From contig NZ_JABMCB010000190.1 in the NCBI RefSeq assembly GCF_013359935.1, forward strand, positions 523,384-587,383: DNA of 64,000 bases, written 5' to 3'. Shown here piece by piece: positions 34,545 through 43,589 of the stretch. Numbering within the stretch: position 1 is the first letter of the stretch; each line of letters opens with the position of its first letter. Source of the stretch: Paenibacillus xylanilyticus. Lineage in GTDB: Bacteria > Bacillota > Bacilli > Paenibacillales > Paenibacillaceae. The notes beneath the pieces were generated by a model, which did not search any database, was not told the DNA's origin, and saw only the letters and a program-made list of their open reading frames with translations. Both the position numbers and the translations under genes were made by a program.

Positions 34545-34632
34545 GTTTAACGAATTACAGAGGTGTTATTTCGTATATCTGCAGATTTTAACGCTGTTTT
34601 CTACCGTATAACGCCACTAAGATTCGTTAAAC
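34545..34632. repeat. 11-bp inverted repeat between walI and walH
   Basis: GTTTAACGAAT (34545-34555) and ATTCGTTAAAC (34622-34632) are perfect reverse complements separated by 66 bp. A GATTCGTTAA direct copy occurs at 34621 and 34671. Could fold in the wal mRNA or be remnants of a small element. Confidence 0.5.
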
Positions 34633-34718
34633 TTTGCATTCCGTAATAATCGGCCTTTTAAGGTGCTGTCGATTCGTTAACGCTTGATCCGAGGAAATGT
34701 TACTTCCAAAGCAGCCTT

Positions 34719-34790
34719 GTAACAGCGATCGGAAGGTTGTTCTGACCGCGTAGTCGCCCAGTGTAGCAAACTTGATGTTTAATGGCTATA
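34719..34790 (+). repeat. Copy 2 (3' block only) of the dispersed repeat
   Basis: GTAACAGCGATCGGAAGGTT, then GTTCTG and ...AGTGTA...ATGTT on the plus strand. It shares 13 consecutive bases (CAGCGATCGGAAG) and following spacing with copy 1 and more scattered matches with copy 3. It ends a few bases from the walH stop. Confidence 0.55.
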
Positions 34791-34795
34791 ACCTA

Positions 34796-36076
34796 TCAAG
34801 ATACGGTGGTCTCCTCTCCATTGCTGAAGCGGATAACCCATACCGGGATCAGCTTCAGCCCACCCTCAATGGTGGATGGGCGATACGCCGGGTACACATC
34901 TACTACCTGGCGGCTCTCACCAGCTACCTTCTGGATCAGTGCCTTCAGCTTGTCTCCACCAGGCAGCTTCACGGACTTCTTCGTCTCGGCGCCTTCATTC
35001 AGGTATTCCAGCGAGCGTTCATAGCTGGACACTGTTTCTTGCTGCATCTCCATACTGATCGTGCCGAAGCGGAACTGCACCGAATCCATGATCGGGAAGC
35101 TGCCGTAATATTGCTGGAACTGAAGCTGCGTCTTGTTGTCCGCAGTGTCCAGCATCATGCGCGAACGGCCCTTCCAGCCGCCATGCTGATTTACAAAATC
35201 CACGGCAGACAATGCGTCCTTCGCCGCATCAATCTGTCCTGCAGGCGGAGCCGCCGGATCAGTATAGCTGATCCAGCGCTGATCCTGCTTCACTTGCAGA
35301 CTTCGTTTACTGTCCGTATAAATCTCCGATCCATCCTTTTCCCGAATATTCCGGGTCATGCTGGGATCGAAGAACAGGCTGCGCTGCATCTGCTCCACGG
35401 TGAACTGTCCTGTCGGCACATCTGCCTCAACCGCATCCAGCGCTTCCGCCGGAATGTAATATCCACCGTCCATCAACGTATATGGCGTCCAGTTCGTACC
35501 GAAGTCGACATGCTGCTGTACGTCCTGTACCGTCAGGTCGGCCTGAGTTGCTTCGTAGACTACATCACCTTTGGCGCTGAAGAACAGCGCATGGGCTTTC
35601 GTTTCATTTTTAGCCGTATAGATCGAGATCCGATTAATCGTTTCCCCTTGGAACAGGGAGTCCGTACCAAGCCGCATCACGCGCTGCAACAGGGCAACCG
35701 GAATGCCTTCCTTGAACGACAGCTCAATGCCGGGGTTGTCCTTGCGGATTTGATCCCAGTTTACAGACTGTACGGTACGCCGCTGAAAATCATCGAACGT
35801 CCGACCTTGCAGACGTGAATAGATCAGCTGATAGAAGGTATTCCCTGGGTAAAACACGGTATGTTTGTCCTCTCCGAGATGAATCATCATCTGATCGGGG
35901 AAGATCAGCTCTTCAATATCGCGTTCCTGACCCATGTTCTCGGTCTTCACATAGTTCGTCTCTGACGTCACAATTGAATCCCCGCCACCAGGCAAACGAT
36001 AGATCAGGAAGTAACTCTGCACCAGACTGGCAGCAACGAGAGAAGCGAGCACCAGGGATTTAATCCGTTCCTTCAA
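34796..36076 (-). CDS. walH: WalH/YycH regulator of WalK
   Basis: About 426 residues: one N-terminal TM segment (SLVLASLVAASLVQSYFLIY) and a large extracytoplasmic YycH domain (IEELIFPDQMMIHLGEDKHTVFYPG, LFFDPSMTRNIREKDGSEIYTD). Works with WalI to control WalK. TTG at 36076 is chosen because AGGAGGTG stands six bases upstream; a GTG at 36097 is in frame. It overlaps the walK 3' end by 17 bp, so translation is coupled. Confidence 0.93.
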   Translation of the reverse strand: MKERIKSLVLASLVAASLVQSYFLIYRLPGGGDSIVTSETNYVKTENMGQERDIEELIFPDQMMIHLGEDKHTVFYPGNTFYQLIYSRLQGRTFDDFQRRTVQSVNWDQIRKDNPGIELSFKEGIPVALLQRVMRLGTDSLFQGETINRISIYTAKNETKAHALFFSAKGDVVYEATQADLTVQDVQQHVDFGTNWTPYTLMDGGYYIPAEALDAVEADVPTGQFTVEQMQRSLFFDPSMTRNIREKDGSEIYTDSKRSLQVKQDQRWISYTDPAAPPAGQIDAAKDALSAVDFVNQHGGWKGRSRMMLDTADNKTQLQFQQYYGSFPIMDSVQFRFGTISMEMQQETVSSYERSLEYLNEGAETKKSVKLPGGDKLKALIQKVAGESRQVVDVYPAYRPSTIEGGLKLIPVWVIRFSNGEETTVS

Positions 36077-37910
36077 GGTGCTCACCTCCTTCTTCACGCA
36101 TTGGCAGTGTGAATGTTACGGTTGTACCCACATCCACCTCAGACTCCAGAGAAATGGTCCCATCATGAGCCCTGACAATTTCCCGGGCAATGGATAGCCC
36201 TAATCCTGTACCACCCATACTGCGGGAGCGAGCCTTGTCCACCCGATAAAACCGTTCAAAAATACGATCCAAATCCCGCTGCGGGATTCCCATTCCCGTA
36301 TCCGATACCGAGATGGCAAGTGTATGTGCATCGCTGCGTCTGGCAGCAATCGTAATCGTTCCGCCCTCCAGCGTATACTTCAGCGCATTGGACACGACAT
36401 TATCCAGAACCTGATCAATCTGGTCCCGATCGAGCGGCACTTCAGGAATGCCATTCTCCACCGATAACACGGGTTGAATATCCTTCTGATGCATCTGGAA
36501 CGAGAATCGGTCTGTTACCTCCTCCAGCATGTCCATAATGTCTGTTGGCTGTTTGCGCAGCAGGGCTTCCTTGGAGTCCAGCCGGGACAGATGCAGCAGA
36601 TCGGTAACCAGCCGTATCATACGCTCCGTCTCATTCTGAATCACACCAACGAATCTCCCCGCCAGCTGCGGATCTTCAAGTGCTCCATCATCGAGCGCTT
36701 CTGCATAACTCTTAATCGTCGTCAGCGGGGTACGCAATTCATGCGATACATTCGCAACAAACTCGCGCCGGGATGCCTCCAGCTCTTCCTGCTCGGTGAC
36801 ATCCTGAAGCACGGCAATCGTTCCGGTAATGCCCAGCTCACGACGATGAACCGGCGTAAACGTCATGCGAATGACGACAGGATCCTCCTGTCCGGCTGGT
36901 GCGATTTGCAGCAGCGTTGAACCCGTAAAACCACTCGCAAGTGCTTCCGCGTCTTCCGGATCTATGCCGAGCAGGACAGCAAAATGCCTTCCTTCAATAT
37001 CCGCAGGGCGCATACCCAGAATGCTGCTGGCGCGGCGGTTGACCAGAATGACTTTGCCATACTCGTCGGTTGCAACCACACCATCGCTCATGTTCGTCAA
37101 AATGGACGTCAGCTTCTCCTTCTCCTCTTCATTCTGAGAGAGAGCGTCCCGCAAGCGACTGGTCATGTAGTTGAACGCCCGACTCAGCTGACCAATCTCA
37201 TCCGTGCCGAATACAGGTGTCTGTTGATCGAAGTTGCCTTCTGCAACCGCTGTTGCCCTGCGGGTGACTTCCTTGATGGGCTGCGTGATCGTATGCGACA
37301 AAATTACGCCGAGCACCGCGGTTAACACCAGGGCGATCAGAATGCCGGAGATAAAAATTTTATTGATTCCCTCCATGGTGGAATACAGTTCATTCATGGA
37401 GGCGGCAATGTAGACCGCACCGATGATCTTGCCGCCGGACATGACCGGCTTGGCAACGACCTTTTTGCGGACATTGTCCTCATCTACAATGTATTCCTCG
37501 TTATCCCGGATGCCTTGCAGCGCACGGCTGACAACGGTCTGGGTATTTTTGCGACCCACATAATCGGAATGTGAACTCAGGGAAGTGGTTAACACTTTGC
37601 CACTGGCATCAAGCACCTGAATCTCGGCACCGTTAATGTTGAACAGATTGTTCACCAGTACGCGCAGATTTTCCGTTTTGTCCTCACCAGCCTCTGCTTC
37701 TCCGCCGGCCATGGTCTCACCCACGAGAACAGACAGCATCTCCGCTCGTGCCTGTAAATCCTCAGTGAAGTTGCTCGTCAGTGAGTTCTTCATCGCACTT
37801 ACAAAATAAACGCCGATCAATTGCATCGCAATCAGAATCAGCAGTACATAGATAATAATCAGTTTCGCCTGAATCGTTCGGAAGAACGAGAATCGCGAGA
37901 ATCGCCCCAT
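36060..37910 (-). CDS. walK: Essential sensor histidine kinase WalK (YycG)
   Basis: 616 residues: TM1 (~15-35), an extracellular Cache/PAS sensor (~40-180), TM2 (~185-205), HAMP (~206-258), PAS (~268-370), a HisKA box FVANVSHELRTPLTTIKSYAEAL with the phospho-His, and HATPase_c (DQVLDNVVSNALKYT, DTGMGIP, GTGLGLSI). Senses wall status and phosphorylates WalR to set autolysin expression. Its ATG overlaps the walR stop (TAATG). Confidence 0.97.
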   Translation of the reverse strand: MGRFSRFSFFRTIQAKLIIIYVLLILIAMQLIGVYFVSAMKNSLTSNFTEDLQARAEMLSVLVGETMAGGEAEAGEDKTENLRVLVNNLFNINGAEIQVLDASGKVLTTSLSSHSDYVGRKNTQTVVSRALQGIRDNEEYIVDEDNVRKKVVAKPVMSGGKIIGAVYIAASMNELYSTMEGINKIFISGILIALVLTAVLGVILSHTITQPIKEVTRRATAVAEGNFDQQTPVFGTDEIGQLSRAFNYMTSRLRDALSQNEEEKEKLTSILTNMSDGVVATDEYGKVILVNRRASSILGMRPADIEGRHFAVLLGIDPEDAEALASGFTGSTLLQIAPAGQEDPVVIRMTFTPVHRRELGITGTIAVLQDVTEQEELEASRREFVANVSHELRTPLTTIKSYAEALDDGALEDPQLAGRFVGVIQNETERMIRLVTDLLHLSRLDSKEALLRKQPTDIMDMLEEVTDRFSFQMHQKDIQPVLSVENGIPEVPLDRDQIDQVLDNVVSNALKYTLEGGTITIAARRSDAHTLAISVSDTGMGIPQRDLDRIFERFYRVDKARSRSMGGTGLGLSIAREIVRAHDGTISLESEVDVGTTVTFTLPMREEGGEHLEGTD

Positions 37911-38632
37911 TATATCCCCACGCTTTTGGGACTGCGCACGAGATAACCCAGCCCGCGGCGAGTCAGAATCGTTTCCGGTTTGCTCGGATTCTCCTCAATC
38001 TTCTCGCGCAGACGACGGATCGTGACATCCACGGTACGTACATCCCCGAAATATTCATACCCCCATACTGCCTGCAGCAGGTGCTCCCGTGTCATGACTT
38101 TGCCGGAGTTCTTCGCCATATAATAAAGAAGCTCATACTCACGGTGAGTCAGATCGAGCGGTTCTCCGCCTTTGTAAGCTGTATACATGTCCATATCAAA
38201 TGCCAGATCAAACAGCCGCATGACCTGCTTCTCATCGTCCTCCGGTGCTTCGGCGGTCATCGCAGGCTTTTGCCGTCTGCGCATCTGTGCCTTTACCCGT
38301 GCGAGCAGCTCGCGCGTACTGAAAGGCTTGGTCACATAATCGTCCGCACCCAGTTCCAGCCCGAGCACTTTGTCAATCTCTCCGTCCTTTGCCGTCAGCA
38401 TAATAATCGGCATCTCCAGATGAGTTCGTACCTCGCGGCACACATCCATGCCGTCTTTACCTGGCAGCATCAAGTCCAGCAGCATCAGATCCGGTTTCTC
38501 GGATAACGCCAGTTCAACTGCACGAATGCCATCAAAAGCGCAGATGACCTCGTACCCCTCTTTTTCCAAATTAAACTTCAGAATGTCCGCAATGGGCTGT
38601 TCATCGTCCACCACCAAAATCTTCCCCTGCAT
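37910..38632 (-). CDS. walR: Essential response regulator WalR (YycF)
   Basis: 240 residues. The receiver domain has Asp9/Asp10, phospho-acceptor Asp53 (LMLLDLMLPGKDG) and the Lys of YVTKPFS. The OmpR/PhoB winged helix includes LTHREYELLYYMAKNSGKVMTREHLLQ and DVRTVDVTIRRLREKIE. Activates wall hydrolase genes through TGTWAH-N5-TGTWAH boxes, one of which is seen at 40578-40594. First gene of the wal operon. Confidence 0.97.
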   Translation of the reverse strand: MQGKILVVDDEQPIADILKFNLEKEGYEVICAFDGIRAVELALSEKPDLMLLDLMLPGKDGMDVCREVRTHLEMPIIMLTAKDGEIDKVLGLELGADDYVTKPFSTRELLARVKAQMRRRQKPAMTAEAPEDDEKQVMRLFDLAFDMDMYTAYKGGEPLDLTHREYELLYYMAKNSGKVMTREHLLQAVWGYEYFGDVRTVDVTIRRLREKIEENPSKPETILTRRGLGYLVRSPKSVGI

Positions 38633-38830
38633 CGGCTGTATTCACCCCTATATCCTGCTTGATCCGCCCTGGCGGTCTTTATCTCTTTTTGAACTTATCT
38701 TATATAGAATATGACTCTAACTATTTTATCTGTAATGATACCTTTACTGTATAGTTTAACATACCTGAAGGACACTCACATCCCGATCCGTCGATCCAAA
38801 TGCTACAAATTGAAAATATTTTACAGCATG

Positions 38831-38862
38831 AAAAAACAAGGCCGGCATCTCAGCCAACCTTG
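38831..38862 (-). terminator. Terminator of the M23 peptidase gene
   Basis: CAAGGTTGGC / GCCGGCCTTG (two G-U pairs) with a 6-nt loop followed by TTTTTT on the minus strand, 18 bp past the stop. Confidence 0.85.
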
Positions 38863-38879
38863 CTTCTGATTACTTGTAT

Positions 38880-40412
38880 TTAATTGAGGTAAGTCATCGG
38901 ATTCTCTGGCGTTCCGTTCTTGATGATCTCGAAATGCAGATGCGTTCCGGTCGAACGACCCGTGTTGCCCATAACGCCGATGCTCTCCCCTTTTTCAACC
39001 ACTTGTCCAACCTTCACGCCAATGCTGTCGAGGTGGCCATACAGTGTTTCATATCCGTTACGATGGTTAATGATAATGACATTGCCATACCCGCTCTTCT
39101 GTCCTGCAAAAGTAACCACGCCTTCATCGGCCGATTTTACATCCCGGTTACCTACCAGATCGACACCTTTGTGCTGACGACCCCAGCGTTGTCCGAAGCT
39201 GCTGCTCATGGTTGCGTTCGATACCGGCCAGGCAAATTCGCCTGTACCCTCACCGACCACTTTGGTTCCGCTCAGCACCACTTCCGTAACAGCTGCCTTG
39301 ATCACTTCCTGGCCCAGCCATTCTTCCTTGATGACTTCACCATTTTCCTTGGTTACACGATATTGCATGCTTTTTAATCCGCTTTGTCCAGGACGTACCA
39401 CTTTCGTTGTGCCCGCTTTTAACTCAGCGCTCTTCCGCACTTCGACCTGTGGTTTAATCTCGATTTGCTCCACAACCTGCTCTACCGATTTAACCGTAAC
39501 TGCAGGTTTAGGCACGGTCAGCGTAAGCTCGTCCCCGATTTGCAGCGACGTTTCCTTGATGCCCGGATTGTTTGCGCGAATCTCGCTTTGTGTAATCTCA
39601 TACTTTGCCGCGATGGAAGAGATCGTATCTCCTTCACGCACGACATAAGTTACGGGCGCATCTTTACCAACGGTTAAAGCTTTAACCGCCTCGGATACAT
39701 CCCATATTTTGTTTGGATCCGCTTTGACTGCCTCTGTCGCCACATCTTCCTTGATGTCCACCGACTTCAGCGTAGTGCTTGGCCCTTCCGCTTTGCTGGA
39801 TGAGTTTGCCGATACCGACTTCGTCTTGAGCGAACTGCGCACAGCCGATGCCGATATGTATTTGTTCTGCACCTGTTCAAGAATAGCATCTGCTGTTGCC
39901 TGGTCTTTCACAATGCCAATAACTTCGCCATCCACCTTGAGTTCCACACCTTTTGCATATGCAGTCAGCATGTCATCCAGTTTGTCCAGCGTCTCTTCGC
40001 TGTTCACTTCAGGTTTGTACGCTTTTACCGTTTCGGTCGTGATGCCATCTGTGTTCAGCACCATTTCCGCTTCAGGATATTTATTTTGGTATTCCTCGGT
40101 TTTGTCTGCAAATAGTTTCTGGAGCTGCGCTTCATCCGTAATGCTGCCAATCTCGTTCCCTTTGACCATTACCTTATAATAGGGAACCGTGTTTGCAGCA
40201 ACGTACTGCTTACCTGCGAATCCGATCGATGCAGCGATGATCACACCGCATGCCGCTGTTATGATCCATTTACGCGAGGCCAGAACGCGCTTTTTATTCA
40301 CACTGAAGTTGGACATGCTCATGTTGTTTTTGTCTTCGGCCGTCCGGTGTTCTCCGGATTGTTCGTGTACCCGGTTTTTGCCCGGTTGGCGTATGCCTCT
40401 GAAACCTTTCAT
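38880..40412 (-). CDS. Membrane-anchored M23 endopeptidase with LysM and G5 domains
   Basis: 510 residues: basic cytoplasmic N-terminus, one TM (~48-68), a long region, LysM (~255-300, YVVREGDTISSIAAKYEITQ), G5 (~305-385, VEVRKSAELKAGTTKVVRPG), then peptidase M23 (~390-510) with HKGVDL, YGHLDSIGVKVGQ and HLHFE Zn/catalytic motifs. Cleaves peptidoglycan cross-bridges during wall growth. The ATG follows AAAAGGAGAG. A WalR box upstream links it to the adjacent WalRK system. Confidence 0.94.
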   Translation of the reverse strand: MKGFRGIRQPGKNRVHEQSGEHRTAEDKNNMSMSNFSVNKKRVLASRKWIITAACGVIIAASIGFAGKQYVAANTVPYYKVMVKGNEIGSITDEAQLQKLFADKTEEYQNKYPEAEMVLNTDGITTETVKAYKPEVNSEETLDKLDDMLTAYAKGVELKVDGEVIGIVKDQATADAILEQVQNKYISASAVRSSLKTKSVSANSSSKAEGPSTTLKSVDIKEDVATEAVKADPNKIWDVSEAVKALTVGKDAPVTYVVREGDTISSIAAKYEITQSEIRANNPGIKETSLQIGDELTLTVPKPAVTVKSVEQVVEQIEIKPQVEVRKSAELKAGTTKVVRPGQSGLKSMQYRVTKENGEVIKEEWLGQEVIKAAVTEVVLSGTKVVGEGTGEFAWPVSNATMSSSFGQRWGRQHKGVDLVGNRDVKSADEGVVTFAGQKSGYGNVIIINHRNGYETLYGHLDSIGVKVGQVVEKGESIGVMGNTGRSTGTHLHFEIIKNGTPENPMTYLN

Positions 40413-40577
40413 GATTCTCTCCTTTTCAGCACTTCTCAGTTCGCATTTCTGTCAAGACACACCCATCCGTGTCTGTCTCATGTCTGTCGATATTTGTACT
40501 TGGGTGTCCGCAAATCAGGACTTTAGCTGCGCTCATAAAAGTGTCAAAATTTTAACCTTTTATCACACCCGTATACT

Positions 40578-40594
40578 TTAACACAGGTTTTACA
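40578..40594 (-). promoter_or_regulatory. WalR binding site upstream of the M23 peptidase gene
   Basis: Minus strand reads TGTAAA-ACCTG-TGTTAA, a full match to the WalR/YycF direct repeat TGTWAH-N5-TGTWAH. It is ~165 bp before the start codon of a wall hydrolase gene, the expected type of WalR target. Confidence 0.75.
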
Positions 40595-40787
40595 TTCATT
40601 TCAACTCTACCCGTCACACCTTAAAACCAAGCCCCGCTTGGTTTTCCTGTATTACCCATAACATGGCAGCAAAATATTCTTACCCATTATGCCTCCGATT
40701 CAGGTATACTATGTAGTTTCGATCTAGTTTTAAGACTAGGTTCTAAGACCCACAATAAGGTGAAATTATTTTCATAAAAACACAATC

Positions 40788-40824
40788 AAAAATCCCTCAC
40801 CAGATGTTCTCCAGTAGGGATTTT
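40788..40824 (-). terminator. Terminator of the Ser/Thr-rich membrane protein gene
   Basis: AAAATCCCT / AGGGATTTT stem, followed by TTG and A/T-rich sequence on the minus strand. Confidence 0.65.
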
Positions 40825-40928
40825 GTAAACTTGAAATAGGTAGATGAACTTGATTGCTCTCTTAGTCTCTTAGCGTGAGAATGGTGGAACTATATAAACT
40901 CACTTTAATGAGTATTAGTGACGATCAC

Positions 40929-41690
40929 TTATTCAGCTTGGAGTACTTCCATCAGGTTATCGTATTCCTCACTGGTCAGATACTTCGAAATTACTTGTTC
41001 AATGTCACGTAATTCCTGCTCGGTCAGGCCATCTTCCATGGCTCCCGAGATTTGCTGCATTTCATTTTGGGGCAGCTTGGCCATAAGCAGACTGAAGATC
41101 TTCTCCTTTTCCTCCAGTGGCAGCTTGTCTTTTGTTCCCGTAATATCATCTGGTGATACCACTATCGTATCATTGCCTGAAGAAGCAGAATCGCTGGAGC
41201 TTTCGCTTGTACCATTGCCAGCAGCTGTACTACTTCCACTATCGGTAACACCTTCTGAAGGCTTATTGGTTTTTGCATCTACGCTGTCTGTCCCCGTGCT
41301 ATTGCTCTCGTTTCCCCCCGCAGAGGCAGATCCCTCTGCTTCATTTGAAGCGTCATCTGTATTAGATGCACCATTTCCGGTACCTGTACCACTACTGTCT
41401 GTTCCATTCCCCATCACCGAAATGGCGTCCTCTGGAACCTGTTCTTCTTCCGCTCCGGCCGGCTGATCGGTTGTTCCTGAGCCAGGTTTGTTCTCCTCGC
41501 TCGCTTTGCCACCCAAGGCACCCTGGAACATGGCTGTTAACCCCAGCGGCTGACCTTCCCACTCAATATTGAAACTCGCCAGCAGCGATTTTACATATGA
41601 CTGTACAATTAATCCGGTCGTCAGTAAGGTCAATGAGCTAACCAGCATGACGGTAAGTACAATTTTGACAAACCATTGAAGCAACTTCAT
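40929..41690 (-). CDS. Membrane-anchored protein with Ser/Gly/Thr-rich linker
   Basis: 253 residues from the ATG at 41690 (GGAGGAG seven bases upstream; the longer frame is not used). TM ~7-30 (FVKIVLTVMLVSSLTLLTTGLIV), then ~110 residues of low-complexity Ser/Gly/Asn/Asp linker, then a folded-looking C-terminal helical domain (EKIFSLLMAKLPQNEMQQIS, LTEQELRDIEQVISKYLTSEEYDNLMEVL). The protein is not recognised. The arrangement suggests a helical domain held outside the membrane by a long tether. Confidence 0.7.
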   Translation of the reverse strand: MKLLQWFVKIVLTVMLVSSLTLLTTGLIVQSYVKSLLASFNIEWEGQPLGLTAMFQGALGGKASEENKPGSGTTDQPAGAEEEQVPEDAISVMGNGTDSSGTGTGNGASNTDDASNEAEGSASAGGNESNSTGTDSVDAKTNKPSEGVTDSGSSTAAGNGTSESSSDSASSGNDTIVVSPDDITGTKDKLPLEEKEKIFSLLMAKLPQNEMQQISGAMEDGLTEQELRDIEQVISKYLTSEEYDNLMEVLQAE

Positions 41691-41802
41691 CCCTGTTCTC
41701 CTCCTCCGATTTTCCAACCTGCCTGCAGTGAGCATGCCAGGTCGTGACTATACTGTTAATCAGTATTGACGGAAATCTCGGGATTATATCAGGAAATATG
41801 CG

Positions 41803-41842
41803 AAAAACCCCAGTCATCGCTATTCAGTCGACAACTGGGGTT
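41803..41842 (-). terminator. purA terminator
   Basis: AACCCCAGT / ACTGGGGTT stem with a 19-nt loop followed by TTTC on the minus strand. Confidence 0.8.
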
Positions 41843-41860
41843 CTATGAATTCACTCTACA

Positions 41861-43147
41861 TTACACGTAAATTGGAAGAACTTGATTCGTTTGCTCACGG
41901 TTACGACCTACGGAGAAGATGGCGATGGGAATGCCTGTCAGCTCGGAAACACGTTTCACATAGTTCTGTGTGTTCACAGGCAGATCTTCGAGTTTCTTCG
42001 CTCCAGTGATATCTTCGCTCCAGCCAGGCATCTCTTCGTATACCGCTTCACATTCAGCCAGCATTTTCAGACTAGCCGGGTAGTGTGTGATAATCTCTCC
42101 GCGGTATTTGTATCCTGTGCAAATTTTCACCGTTTCAAGACCCGTCATAACGTCCAGCGAGTTCAGGGACAATCCCGTAATTCCGCTGACACGACGAGCA
42201 TGACGAACAACAACACTGTCAAACCAACCAACACGACGCGGACGTCCGGTTACCGTACCGTACTCATGTCCTGTCTCACGGATTTGGTCACCTACTGCAT
42301 CATGCAGCTCGGTTGGGAATGGGCCGTCTCCTACACGTGTTGTGTAAGCTTTCGCTACCCCGATGACTTGCTGAATACGAGCAGGGCCTACGCCGGAGCC
42401 GATACATACACCACCTGCAGATGGGTTCGATGAAGTAACATATGGATACGTTCCTTGGTCCAGGTCCAACATCACACCTTGTGCACCCTCAAACAATACC
42501 TTTTTGTCCTCATCAATGTAATCGTTGAGTACAACCGAAGTATCACGTACGTAAGGACGCAGAATTTCCGCATATCCCAGGTAATCTTTCAGAATTTCCT
42601 CTACATCTACAGGCTCACCGCCATAAACTTGCTCGATGATGCGGTTCTTTTCTTTTACCAGATGACGCAGTTTCAGTTCGAACTCATCCGCATCAAGAAG
42701 GTCAACCATCCGGATGCCTGTCCGAGCCGATTTGTCCATGTAAGCCGGGCCAATGCCTTTGCCGGTTGTACCGATTTTGTTCGGACCTTTGCTCTCTTCT
42801 TCCAGTGCATCCAAAACCATGTGGTATGGCAGGATAATATGCGCACGTTCACTGATGGATAGGTTTTTCGTTGTAAAGTCATTATCATGAATATAGTTAA
42901 TTTCTTCAATAAGTGCCTTCGGGTTGATAACCATACCGTTACCGATTACACAAGCTTTATCCGTGTAGAAGATACCCGATGGAATCATCGTCAGTTTGTA
43001 TTTTTTGTTGTCGATCAGAATCGTGTGTCCTGCGTTATTACCACCTTGGTAACGAGCGACCACGTCGGCGCTTTCAGCCAAATAATCCGTAATCTTACCT
43101 TTACCTTCGTCTCCCCATTGCGTTCCCACTACAACTACCGTTGACAT
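41861..43147 (-). CDS. purA: Adenylosuccinate synthetase
   Basis: 428 residues: GTP-dependent condensation of IMP and aspartate, the first committed step to AMP. Motifs: VVVGTQWGDEGKGKITD P-loop, NNAGHTI, GTTGKGIGPAYMDK, EGAQGVMLDLDQGTYPYVTSSNP and the guanine-binding SVGRNREQT. Start at 43147 is fixed by GGAGG and the canonical N-terminus. Monocistronic with a clear promoter (43320-43348) and terminator; in the conserved dnaC-purA order. Confidence 0.98.
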   Translation of the reverse strand: MSTVVVVGTQWGDEGKGKITDYLAESADVVARYQGGNNAGHTILIDNKKYKLTMIPSGIFYTDKACVIGNGMVINPKALIEEINYIHDNDFTTKNLSISERAHIILPYHMVLDALEEESKGPNKIGTTGKGIGPAYMDKSARTGIRMVDLLDADEFELKLRHLVKEKNRIIEQVYGGEPVDVEEILKDYLGYAEILRPYVRDTSVVLNDYIDEDKKVLFEGAQGVMLDLDQGTYPYVTSSNPSAGGVCIGSGVGPARIQQVIGVAKAYTTRVGDGPFPTELHDAVGDQIRETGHEYGTVTGRPRRVGWFDSVVVRHARRVSGITGLSLNSLDVMTGLETVKICTGYKYRGEIITHYPASLKMLAECEAVYEEMPGWSEDITGAKKLEDLPVNTQNYVKRVSELTGIPIAIFSVGRNREQTNQVLPIYV

Positions 43148-43589
43148 CGTACATACCTCCGTGGGTGCCTTGCGCACCTTTGTATTGGTCTGTCCGTCCT
43201 CTATCTCGGCAGGAATTTGAAGTGAAAATACCGGCGGAGAAGCGTGCTAACGGACAGTGAAAATCTCCCCCCGTGTTACATTGAAAGGAAGGTTTTCGCT
43301 GCTTTAACGCAGCAGTTCTAGTGTACCAGTCCCCTTTTTCAAAGTCAAATGAAATGGCGAACAATTGGTAATAGCCATACTCTAATGTTCGGAATTGACC
43401 CCATATTTCGGCGCAAAAAACCGGCGCAGCCATCAAATCTTGCTTGACGGCTAACCCCGGTTTGATTGCACGATTGGAGCTCAGGCTCCATATATCGTAT
43501 TTCCAACCTATTTATAAGTCTATATCAACTAGTTATTGATGATAGCAAATTCTTCTCTACGATCTAACAAAAGATATTGAATCTATCTT
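43148..43589. other. purA leader and dnaC 3' region
   Basis: 442 bp containing the purA promoter (43320-43348) and a ~165-nt leader that begins with a small GCTGC/GCAGC hairpin. A weak AAAAGATA/TATCTTTT hairpin next to the dnaC stop (43568-43592) may aid termination. No purine riboswitch core recognised. Confidence 0.45.
43320..43348 (-). promoter_or_regulatory. purA promoter
   Basis: -35 TTGACT (43348-43343) and -10 TACACT (43325-43320) with exactly 17 bp between them on the minus strand. Confidence 0.75.

Larger units (their letters stand above)
34401..34795. other. Non-coding insertion-like gap between walH and walI
   Basis: In most Bacillales walH and walI abut. Here 395 bp intervene with no gene. 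It contains GTTTAACGAAT/ATTCGTTAAAC inverted arms (34545-34555, 34622-34632), a further GATTCGTTAA at 34671-34680 exactly 50 bp from the one at 34621, and a partial copy of the dispersed repeat at its end. Confidence 0.55.
40413..40928. other. Regulatory region of the M23 peptidase gene
   Basis: 516 bp without a gene. It contains a WalR-type box (40578-40594) and the terminator of the upstream gene (40788-40824). A TTGACA (minus strand, ~40545) lies between the WalR box and the start codon but lacks a clear -10. Confidence 0.5.

Noticed and set aside
34772..35818. 348-codon frame opposite walH
   Set aside because: Antisense shadow of walH with no family resemblance and no ribosome site.
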